A stretch of 20,175 nucleotides of DNA from positions 1-20,175 of the forward strand of contig JAHLLU010000010.1 in the NCBI GenBank assembly GCA_020444005.1. Direction: 5' to 3'. The DNA is from an archaeon. Its GTDB lineage: Archaea > Thermoproteota > Bathyarchaeia > TCS64. The position numbers and the translations under genes are program-made. Below, one piece after another: positions 14,302 to 20,175 of this stretch (position 1 is the first letter of the stretch; the number at the start of each line of letters is the position of its first letter). The notes under the pieces are model-generated. The model was not told where the DNA came from, searched no databases, and saw nothing but the letters and a program-made list of their open reading frames with translations.

Positions 14302-14676
14302 TTAATCTCCACCATCTGCATCAGCAGAATCATTCATCACAAGTGATCTAGTTTGAAGTAAGGATTTGACAGTCAGTCTAGATTCTTCTTCTTGTTCATC
14401 CGAGTTTTTCCGGATGTTTCTTCTCATGTTTCGTTGGGAGACTTCTTTTGCCACAAGTCTTTGTACAAGTGCGCTGTCTCTTTCTGCTATGTTTAAGGCC
14501 AATCGGTCTCTTGCTTCGCAGTCGGTACAGAGAGTGTCTACAAGATGGAAGACGTTATTCTTGTATGCAATCAGACTGTCATATAGTCTTTTGAACTCCA
14601 TATCCATTACCTGATTGCTGATTCCGGGTCCTAGAAAGACCAAGTCGGATTCTGAATCCGAACTAAGTTTACCCAT
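14302..14676 (-). CDS. Uncharacterised 124-aa helical protein, first gene of the hydrogenase operon
   Basis: Not recognised. The protein looks mostly helical and strongly charged: a central run from VMDMEFKRLYDSLIAY to KSLLQTRSL, with a Cys-Thr-Asp-Cys pair (residues 50-53) and a DRLALNIAERDSALVQRLV stretch that could form a helical hairpin. No membrane segment is visible. The ATG at 14676 has a GGTAAGGA site just upstream, and the promoter module lies about 35 bases before it. Its stop codon is one base from the start of the next gene, so the seven cistrons, counting the two fused parts, are almost certainly read together. An assembly or regulatory role for the hydrogenase is an inference from position alone. 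Confidence 0.75.
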   Translation of the reverse strand: MGKLSSDSESDLVFLGPGISNQVMDMEFKRLYDSLIAYKNNVFHLVDTLCTDCEARDRLALNIAERDSALVQRLVAKEVSQRNMRRNIRKNSDEQEEESRLTVKSLLQTRSLVMNDSADADGGD

Positions 14677-14710
14677 TTTTCCTTACCGTCTACATCATGT
14701 ACCCCCACTC

Positions 14711-14750
14711 TAGTATATGCCTTCAGCTATTATCGTTAGTGCTAATATGT
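14711..14750 (-). promoter_or_regulatory. Shared 40-base promoter module, copy B (hydrogenase operon)
   Basis: On the minus strand, ACATATTAGCA is followed at the same spacing as the other copies by CTGAAGGCATATACTA, which contains the TATA element. Transcription would begin near 14690, about 14 bases before the ATG at 14676. This copy drives the hydrogenase operon. The rest of the 14751-14923 gap is AT-rich with no gene seen. Confidence 0.75.
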
Positions 14751-14904
14751 ATCAATTCTAATCATTACTTATTATAGTCAATATTATAGACCGTTTTATC
14801 TAATAATAAAACTATTTTACTAGATATATACGACTAAATAAATAAAAACTATATAATTTGACGAGAATACAAAACAAGATTTTGACGGAATAGGCGAACA
14901 GGGA

Positions 14905-14920
14905 AAAAGAAGCAGAAAAT
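14905..14920 (-). terminator. T-rich terminator after the UspA gene
   Basis: On the minus strand the bases after the UspA stop (14924-14926) read tattttctgcttctttttccc, with two T-runs typical of archaeal termination. It separates the UspA unit from the hydrogenase promoter. Confidence 0.4.
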
Positions 14921-14923
14921 ATA

Positions 14924-15367
14924 CTACTTAACGACCATAATTGGTTTTGTACAATGATTCACGATCTGGTTTGAAACACTACCCAAAAAACATCCGGTTA
15001 AACCACTCAAACCCCTACCACCAATAAAAACCAAATCAACATCTTTCGCCTCACTAGCTTCAAGGATGTTTTGAACCGTGTTCCCTTTCTTTATCTGAGT
15101 TGTGACCTTGACATCTGGATGCTTTTCTTTTATCGTGTTTTTTGCTGCCTCGAGTACACTTAGATGATAAGACATTATTGCTTTCTCGTAATCCTCGTTG
15201 TAATCATTTGAGAATCCGCCTACGTTTGTGTATATTTTTGGGGGTAGCGTAACAATAGTGATTATACTCAGTTTGGAGTCCCATTTTTCCGCAGTGATAG
15301 CTGCGTGTTCTATTGCGTGATTACTTGGTTCGGAGCCATCAGTTAGTGCAAGAATTGTATTGTACAT
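14924..15367 (-). CDS. Universal stress protein (UspA family), ATP-binding type
   Basis: The 147-residue protein has the standard UspA alpha/beta fold: ILALTDGSEPSNHAIEHA at the N-terminus and, near the end, GGRGLSGLTGCFLGSVSNQI, which fits the ATP-binding pattern G-x2-G-x9-G-S/T, then HCTKPIMVVK. It is expected to bind ATP in the cytosol and to act in stress survival through contacts with other proteins; the exact task varies in the family. It lies upstream of the hydrogenase operon on the same strand but has its own promoter, which contains the shared 40-base module, so it is likely switched on with the hydrogenase. It is divergent from the AbrB-PhoU regulator. Confidence 0.92.
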   Translation of the reverse strand: MYNTILALTDGSEPSNHAIEHAAITAEKWDSKLSIITIVTLPPKIYTNVGGFSNDYNEDYEKAIMSYHLSVLEAAKNTIKEKHPDVKVTTQIKKGNTVQNILEASEAKDVDLVFIGGRGLSGLTGCFLGSVSNQIVNHCTKPIMVVK

Positions 15368-15397
15368 TGTCCATCTACCCCAAATTTACAACAACAG

Positions 15398-15437
15398 TAG
15401 TATATGCTTTCAGCAATAATCGCCCTTACTAATACGT
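15398..15437 (-). promoter_or_regulatory. Shared 40-base promoter module, copy A (UspA gene)
   Basis: On the minus strand, ACGTATTAGTA is followed at fixed spacing by CTGAAAGCATATACTA. The TATA element gives a start near 15378, about 11 bases before the ATG at 15367. It lies in the divergent region before the AbrB-PhoU gene at 15502. Confidence 0.75.
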
Positions 15438-15501
15438 ACTAGCAAGAAATAGGAATAACTCAGAGGCAAAATATTAACCATAGAGACGTAGTTTAAAGGA
15501 T

Positions 15502-16518
15502 ATGGAACGCCGCAAAATCTCAACACTTGGAAAATACTCACTGGTAGTAACATTACCAAAAGACTGGACAAGGATGAATAACCTAGATAGCGGTGATGAG
15601 GTTTCCTTGAAGGTACAAGGTGACGGATCACTAGCAATTCACCCTAGCCTGAGTTTTGAGGGGAGACAAAACGAGTTTACACTGCAGGTTGGGTTCCAAG
15701 AAGACGTGAAAATGATTCAACGTAAAATCATTGCATGTTACCTGAATGGATACGATAAAATAGTGATTATATCAGATAAAAACTTCACACGAAGTCAACA
15801 GGATGGAATCCGTTCAATAGTTAAATCCCTTTATATGAGAATATACGAGTCCAGCGCCGATACAGTAACCCTCCAAGCCTTCATGGATGAATCCCTTGCC
15901 TCGGTAACGTCTGGGGTTGAAAGAATGCATATCATCACTAGCTCTATGGCGAAGGACTTGATCAAGTCGTTAAAAGAGTGGGATTTGGGTCTAGCTAGAT
16001 CGGTTATATCCCTTGAAGAAGATGTTGACCAGTTCTTGTTTTTCCTTACCCGCCTTCTACGAACAGCGGTGAATAATCCATCAATGGCTAGTAAGATGCA
16101 GATCTCTATTGGGGATTGCATAGATTATCATCTACTCATCAATCGAATTGAGTATATAGCCGATCATATCACAACTGTCGCTGAGTCATTCGTGGAGCTA
16201 TACCAGTATAAGGATCAAGTATACGAACCCGGCATGGAGGTCATAATAGACGCGTTGTCAAAATCATTCGAATATTATGATAAAGCAGTTGAGGGCTTCT
16301 TCGAAGGTGCGCTTGAGGATACAGGAAATATTATTGATTACGCGTCTGAGAGCAAACTAATCGATGAGGGACTTAGGGACCTTCCACACCTTAATGATGC
16401 TGAGAGTAGGATTGTGATTCTCTGCCATTCAATAATGGATGAAGTTGGGTATATCAGGAATATCTGTGCTGATATAGCAGAGATAACCATTGATAGGCAC
16501 TATAAGCAGCCTCAATAA
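15502..16518 (+). CDS. AbrB/SpoVT DNA-binding domain plus PhoU-like regulator
   Basis: The 338-residue protein starts with a swapped-hairpin AbrB/SpoVT domain (residues 1 to about 45: RKISTLGKYSLVVTLPKDW and LDSGDEVSLKV), used for DNA binding. The remainder is helical and resembles two PhoU-type three-helix bundles (about residues 110-220 and 225-335), with ISLEEDVDQFLFFLTRLLR and HLLINRIEYIADHITTVAE typical of PhoU metal-binding and phosphate-signalling domains. This AbrB-PhoU architecture is widespread in archaea, often near phosphate transport genes, but no phosphate genes are visible here. A TATA-like aaatattaacc (15468-15478) is about 26 bases before the ATG, so the message has a short or no leader. 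It is divergent from UspA and could bind near its promoter. Confidence 0.85.
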   Translation: MERRKISTLGKYSLVVTLPKDWTRMNNLDSGDEVSLKVQGDGSLAIHPSLSFEGRQNEFTLQVGFQEDVKMIQRKIIACYLNGYDKIVIISDKNFTRSQQDGIRSIVKSLYMRIYESSADTVTLQAFMDESLASVTSGVERMHIITSSMAKDLIKSLKEWDLGLARSVISLEEDVDQFLFFLTRLLRTAVNNPSMASKMQISIGDCIDYHLLINRIEYIADHITTVAESFVELYQYKDQVYEPGMEVIIDALSKSFEYYDKAVEGFFEGALEDTGNIIDYASESKLIDEGLRDLPHLNDAESRIVILCHSIMDEVGYIRNICADIAEITIDRHYKQPQ

Positions 16519-16570
16519 TCATCTATCCGAAATCCCTAAATAACTCGTATCGCTAGTGATATATAGAGAG

Positions 16571-16729
16571 ATGTTTGGCATCTTCCTAATACCCATAATG
16601 TTGATCCTAGGGATACTATTCCTAGTGACATCCGTGACCATGGGAGTCGGTCTCGTACTGAAGCTAGCCTTCTGGATCGTCTTCCTTCCAATACGCATAA
16701 TGCTTTGGATGATTGGATTGATATTCTGA
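16571..16729 (+). CDS. Short membrane protein, 52 aa, two hydrophobic helices
   Basis: An ATG ORF of 53 codons with TGA at 16727-16729. The product begins MFGIFLIPIMLILGILFLV, continues through TSVTMGVGLVLKLAFWIVF, and ends LPIRIMLWMIGLIF. It is almost entirely hydrophobic, with two predicted membrane helices and few charged residues (Lys31, Arg42). A short purine run (gagag) precedes the ATG. The longer minus-strand frame over the same bases has no supporting features. The gap between the PhoU gene and the DUF401 gene is otherwise empty, which favours a real gene. Function unknown. It may be cotranscribed with the AbrB-PhoU gene. Confidence 0.5.
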   Translation: MFGIFLIPIMLILGILFLVTSVTMGVGLVLKLAFWIVFLPIRIMLWMIGLIF

Positions 16730-16839
16730 GAGTCTAACACCAAGCACAACTGGGAGGCTAGTGCCATGTAGCCGCCCAAAGTAATTCTATTTGTTTAAAT
16801 ACGGGCAAGATTTATCGTAGAGGAATGCAGGTCCCGTAA

Positions 16840-18036
16840 ATGTTAGAAGCCATTGGTTTAATCGTCGCTTTTGTGGGTATCTTTGTATTACGCGCAAAGG
16901 ATGTGGAGTTTTATATCGCTATCACCCTCGCTGCAGTTATTATTGGAATCACTTCAGGAAAGCCTTTGACGGTCCTGTTTGATGTACTAATCGTAACCCT
17001 ATCAGCCTATAATACATGGAACCTTGTATCAGCAGTAGCCTTAATCACTGTACTTGGATATGCACTCAAAGAAACCGGGCTGATGGTCAAGTTCATCGAG
17101 GGACTCAGCAAGGTCCTCCCCGGAAACATACTGCTAGCAACAATACCAGCTCTATTCGGTTTCCTATCGATGCCGGGAGGCGCATTGATGTCAGCACCGT
17201 TCATAGAGCCAGAGGCAAACAAGCTAGGATTGGCTTCAGAAGCAAAAACCTACTACAATGTCTGGTTCAGGCACCTGCTGTACTGGGTGAACCCCATCAC
17301 ATCATCAACCATTATGGCTACTACCCTCAGCGGATTCGCCATCAATGAATGGCTTAGAGTTCAGTGGCCTCTTTTCTTTGTGATGACCGCCATCGGTTTC
17401 ATCGCCAGCAGAGGCTTCATCACTACACCCAAGAAGAAAACAGGATCAGGTGGTTTGACAATGGATGCCATGAAGGGCGGAATCCCTATCATAGTGACTG
17501 TTGCTTGTACCTTGTTTGGTCTTCCTATCTGGGGTTCACTACTTGCAGGAATATTTGTGGCTATGATTCTGGGCAGAGTTAAGCCTGAGCAGGGTTTTAT
17601 GATGTTTAAGAACGGAGTCAAATGGGATCTAGTGTTGTCCATTGTCAGTATGCTGTATCTACGGGATATGATTGAGATTACTGGCTCTGTTACGAGCCTT
17701 TTTGATGTGGTTATCGCTTCAGGTGTTCCCATCTTGGCTATCGCTATCGTGGTTCCATTGTTCATTGGAGCTATATCTGGTTCACCAGCCATGGGAGTAG
17801 GAATCGCTTTCCCCATATTGCTTCCATTATTCGGAGCACCAAACATCCACTTGACAAGCATAGTGTTCCTTGGAATCACTTGTACTTACATTACCTCGCC
17901 GCTGCACCTGTGTTTGGTGTTGACGAATGACTACTTCAAGTCGGATCTGAACAAGGTAATCAAGTATCTGGCACCGAGCAGCTTCGCCTTGTACATCGTT
18001 GGCTTGGCGTACCACTTGTTCCTCTACTATATGTAG
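16840..18036 (+). CDS. DUF401 family integral membrane protein
   Basis: The 398-residue protein has about ten hydrophobic segments and resembles the DUF401 (COG1906) family of archaeal and bacterial membrane proteins with a permease-like layout. Conserved-looking pieces are LFGFLSMPGGALMSAPFIEP, a charged loop with NVWFRHLLYWVNPITSS, and a repeated second half with GAISGSPAMGVGIAFPI. The polar residues in the membrane region would suit transport of a small organic anion, but the substrate of the family is not established. TATA-like tttaaata (16793-16801) lies about 40 bases before the ATG, so a short leader is likely. It stands alone between the PhoU-type gene and the replication genes. Family call is fairly sure, function open. 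Confidence 0.8.
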   Translation: MLEAIGLIVAFVGIFVLRAKDVEFYIAITLAAVIIGITSGKPLTVLFDVLIVTLSAYNTWNLVSAVALITVLGYALKETGLMVKFIEGLSKVLPGNILLATIPALFGFLSMPGGALMSAPFIEPEANKLGLASEAKTYYNVWFRHLLYWVNPITSSTIMATTLSGFAINEWLRVQWPLFFVMTAIGFIASRGFITTPKKKTGSGGLTMDAMKGGIPIIVTVACTLFGLPIWGSLLAGIFVAMILGRVKPEQGFMMFKNGVKWDLVLSIVSMLYLRDMIEITGSVTSLFDVVIASGVPILAIAIVVPLFIGAISGSPAMGVGIAFPILLPLFGAPNIHLTSIVFLGITCTYITSPLHLCLVLTNDYFKSDLNKVIKYLAPSSFALYIVGLAYHLFLYYM

Positions 18037-18041
18037 CGGAA

Positions 18042-18055
18042 TCTTTTAACAAACC
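18042..18055 (+). promoter_or_regulatory. Candidate promoter of the fen1-ligase operon
   Basis: The bases atcttttaacaaac contain a TATA-like element centred near 18047. Transcription would begin near 18073, a few bases before the TTG at 18080, so the message is short-leadered or leaderless. This fits the choice of 18080 over the earlier TTG at 18071. Confidence 0.35.
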
Positions 18056-18079
18056 CCAACAGAATCATTCTTGGTAGCT

Positions 18080-19108
18080 TTGGGAGTATTATTAACGCCA
18101 ATAATACAGAAACAGGAGCAGACCCTCGACCAGCTAAGAGGCAAAAGCTTCGCAGTAGACGGCTTCATAGTACTTCACGAGTTTCTAGCTCTAATTAGAG
18201 ACAGAACAGGTAGACCACTCAAAGATGATAAAGGGAATATCACAAGCCACCTCGTTGGACTAGCCTTCAGAACCACGCGGCTCATCTCAGACTATGATAT
18301 GAAACTGGTGTTTGTATTTGACGGAAAGCCACCTATCCTCAAAGGAAAAGAGATCGAGACAAGACGAAAAGCCAGACGTAAGGCAGAGAAAGAGTATGAG
18401 GAAGCCGTAGAGCGTGGTGATATGCAGGAAGCCTTCAGTAAAGCTGTGATGACGGGAAAACTCACACACCAAGGACTAGAAGACGTGAAAAAGCTGCTTG
18501 ATCTCCTTGGTATTCCTTGGGTTCAGGCACCTAGTGAAGGCGAAGCTCAAGCCGCGTATATGGCTCAAAGGGGAGATGTCTGGGCTTCCAACAGCAAGGA
18601 CTATGACTCACTGTTATTTGGGGCACCTAAGCTGGTACGGTTTCTGAGTATTAGTGGTCAGGAGTGGTTGCCGAGTAAGGGTAAATCACGTAGGGTCTTG
18701 CCTGAGTTAATCGAGTTAGACAAGTTTCTAGGATATCATGGTATTACCCGCCACCAGTTAATCGATATGGGGATACTGATTGGCACCGACTTCAACAAAG
18801 GCATCAAAGGGATAGGACCAAAAACCTCGCTAAAGCTAATCAAGAAACATGGCTCACTGGAAAAACTACCACAGGACATCAAAGCAAAGCTCCCAGACAC
18901 AATAGACCAGATACGAGACCTCTACCTTCACCCAGAAGTCACCTCCAAATACAGTGTGGAACAAGGTGAGCTTCAAGAAGACGCTTTAGACGAGTTCCTT
19001 TGTGTTGAAAGAAACTTCTCAACGAAACGAGTTCAAACACTCATCAACAGGATGCGAAACAAGGCAGCCCAAAAATCACTGAAAGACTACTTCGGAGGCA
19101 GGGTATGA
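18080..19108 (+). CDS. fen: Flap endonuclease 1 (FEN-1)
   Basis: This structure-specific nuclease removes 5' flaps of Okazaki fragments and repair intermediates. The frame is open from TTG 18071, but TTG 18080 is preferred: it gives the typical MGV N-terminus and places the active-site Asp at residue 27 (SFAVDGF), as in known archaeal FEN-1. Other catalytic acids follow at Asp81 (VFDGKPP), Glu153 and Glu155 (SEGEAQAAY), Asp174 and Asp176 (SKDYDS), and Asp237 (IGTDFN). These numbers match Pyrococcus FEN-1 within one residue. A PCNA-binding box QKSLKDYF lies at the C-terminus. The stop overlaps the ligase start (ATGA), so both are coupled. Family call is certain. Confidence 0.96.
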   Translation: MGVLLTPIIQKQEQTLDQLRGKSFAVDGFIVLHEFLALIRDRTGRPLKDDKGNITSHLVGLAFRTTRLISDYDMKLVFVFDGKPPILKGKEIETRRKARRKAEKEYEEAVERGDMQEAFSKAVMTGKLTHQGLEDVKKLLDLLGIPWVQAPSEGEAQAAYMAQRGDVWASNSKDYDSLLFGAPKLVRFLSISGQEWLPSKGKSRRVLPELIELDKFLGYHGITRHQLIDMGILIGTDFNKGIKGIGPKTSLKLIKKHGSLEKLPQDIKAKLPDTIDQIRDLYLHPEVTSKYSVEQGELQEDALDEFLCVERNFSTKRVQTLINRMRNKAAQKSLKDYFGGRV

Positions 19109-20175
19109 CCGAGACAACTTTCAAACAACTCGCACAACTCTGCAAAAACCTTGAGGCTACCACGAAACGCAAGGAGAAAACAGCTATCATCAGTGAATTC
19201 CTCAAAGGGATCAACAGAGACGAGATTAAACCAGCTATATTGCTGACTATTGGCGCGGTTTTCCCTGAGACCAGCGATAAGACCCTTGATGTAGGGTGGA
19301 GAACCCTCAAACGCGTTATGGACAGGGGTGGTCAAACCACCTTGTTCAGACATCAACTCACAGTCAAAGAAGTCTACAACACTCTACAAGAGATCGCCAA
19401 AGCATCAGGGGAAGGCAGTAGAAAACAGAAAGAACAATTACTGGAGAGAATGTTTGCCCAAGCCGAGCCAGTTGAGTCCGAGATACTTGCACGTATTATC
19501 TTCGGGGAGATGAGGATAGGCGTCAACGAGGGCATGATGCTGGAAGGGATCGCAGAGACTATAAAATTAGACCCTGCGCTTGTACGTCGGGCGTTGATGA
19601 TGACAGGTGACATCGGGAAAGTCGCTGAGACAGCCGTCGAAAAAGGGGAGGCTGGTTTGTTAAGCCTTGAAGCAACCTTGTTTGTGCCTTTGAAGCCTAT
19701 GCTTGCAAATACAGCCGAGACACCGTTGGAAGTCTTGGAGGATTATGATGGTGAGGCTGCTTTCGAGTACAAATACGATGGGGCGCGGATTCAGATACAT
19801 AGGAAAGGTGACGAGGTACGAGTATTCAGCCGTAGATTATCTGATGTCACAGAGAGCATACCTGATATTGTTGAGATAGTGAAGGATTTCCCCGAGGAGA
19901 AGGATTTCATCATTGAAGGAGAGGTAGTTGCTGTTGGTGAGAACAAACGCCCTTTACCGTTCCAAGACTTGATGCGGCGTTTCACAAGAGTAAATAAAGT
20001 AGAAGATAAGGCAGAGGAGATACCCCTGCATCTGCACCTATTTGATGCCCTCTACTATGATGGAAAACTCTTGATTGACGAGCCATACAGCCACAGATGG
20101 AGCATCCTAGAAAAAATAGCCCCACAGAAATACCACACAAAACGAATAATCACCACAAACCCAGCGGAAGCCGAG
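19105..20175 (+). CDS. lig: ATP-dependent DNA ligase (3' truncated by window edge)
   Basis: The frame runs from ATG 19105 to the window end without a stop, giving the first 357 residues of a protein that usually has about 560-600. The N-terminal helical DNA-binding domain is followed by the adenylation domain. Motif I is EYKYDGAR with the nucleotide-accepting Lys223 (codon at 19771), motif III is in VFSRRLSD, and motif IIIa is EGEVVA. The enzyme seals nicks by forming a lysine-AMP intermediate. Its ATG overlaps the FEN-1 stop (ATGA), so the flap-removal and nick-sealing enzymes would be translated together. OB-fold motifs lie beyond the window. Confidence 0.95.
   Translation, partial: MTETTFKQLAQLCKNLEATTKRKEKTAIISEFLKGINRDEIKPAILLTIGAVFPETSDKTLDVGWRTLKRVMDRGGQTTLFRHQLTVKEVYNTLQEIAKASGEGSRKQKEQLLERMFAQAEPVESEILARIIFGEMRIGVNEGMMLEGIAETIKLDPALVRRALMMTGDIGKVAETAVEKGEAGLLSLEATLFVPLKPMLANTAETPLEVLEDYDGEAAFEYKYDGARIQIHRKGDEVRVFSRRLSDVTESIPDIVEIVKDFPEEKDFIIEGEVVAVGENKRPLPFQDLMRRFTRVNKVEDKAEEIPLHLHLFDALYYDGKLLIDEPYSHRWSILEKIAPQKYHTKRIITTNPAEAE

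Noticed and set aside
13950..14333. Start at ATG 14333 for the second hydrogenase-operon gene
   Set aside because: It would overlap the upstream gene by 32 bases, whereas ATG 14300 follows the upstream stop and has a well-placed ribosome site.
14751..14923. AT-rich gap searched for an RNA gene or short ORF
   Set aside because: Only AT-rich sequence without stable stems or a coding frame was seen.
16519..16779. 86-residue minus-strand frame between the PhoU-type and DUF401 genes
   Set aside because: The plus strand here encodes a more convincing short membrane protein. The minus frame is low-complexity and has no promoter or ribosome site.
17361..17879. 172-residue minus-strand frame inside the DUF401 gene
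   Set aside because: Antisense to a clear membrane protein; Pro/Met/Thr-rich composition with no fold or promoter.

Overview
The window looks like chromosome of an uncultured archaeon. It carries an archaeal-type FEN-1 nuclease, an ATP-dependent DNA ligase, an Lrp/AsnC regulator, an AbrB-PhoU regulator and a DUF401 membrane protein. Promoters have TATA boxes about 25 bases before the start of first genes, several apparently leaderless, while genes inside operons have strong Shine-Dalgarno sites. Gene content would fit an Asgard, Bathyarchaeia-like or Thermoplasmatota-like lineage, but I cannot resolve this from sequence alone. I saw no rRNA, tRNA, IS element, CRISPR array or phage genes.

Layout. 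(1) 1-5133, plus strand: the 3' end of a DUF917-type gene, a small winged-helix-like protein, a membrane-anchored glycoside-hydrolase-like surface protein, and two tandem paralogous N-acyl-D-amino-acid deacylases. This resembles a scavenging locus for modified or D-amino acids. (2) 5139-7264: an Lrp/AsnC regulator divergent from glutamine synthetase. (3) 7300-9654: a membrane-anchored collagen-like protein, a winged-helix regulator divergent from thioredoxin, a stand-alone response regulator and a CPKC redox protein. (4) 9763-15367, all minus strand: a small orphan gene, a seven-cistron hydrogenase operon and a UspA protein. (5) 15502-18036: an AbrB-PhoU regulator, a short unlisted two-helix membrane ORF and a DUF401 membrane protein. 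(6) 18080-20175: FEN-1 overlapping by ATGA with an ATP-dependent DNA ligase that runs off the right edge.

The most interesting part is the hydrogenase operon at 10324-14676. It keeps the order C-D-E-F of the energy-converting (Ech, group 4) [NiFe] hydrogenase: small subunit, NuoC-like subunit, large subunit with both Ni-binding CxxC motifs, and 2x[4Fe-4S] ferredoxin. No membrane subunits (EchA/EchB) are present. Two unrecognised small soluble proteins stand in front instead, and the NuoC-like subunit is fused to a complete GltD/NfnB-like FAD-NAD(P)H oxidoreductase. The layout suggests a cytosolic NAD(P)(H)-linked, possibly bifurcating, derivative of a group 4 hydrogenase.

A second strong signal is a 40-base promoter module (conserved upstream box, fixed spacing, then CTGAARGCATATACTA) found three times. 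It lies before the hydrogenase operon, the UspA gene and the small orphan gene, which suggests a local regulon.
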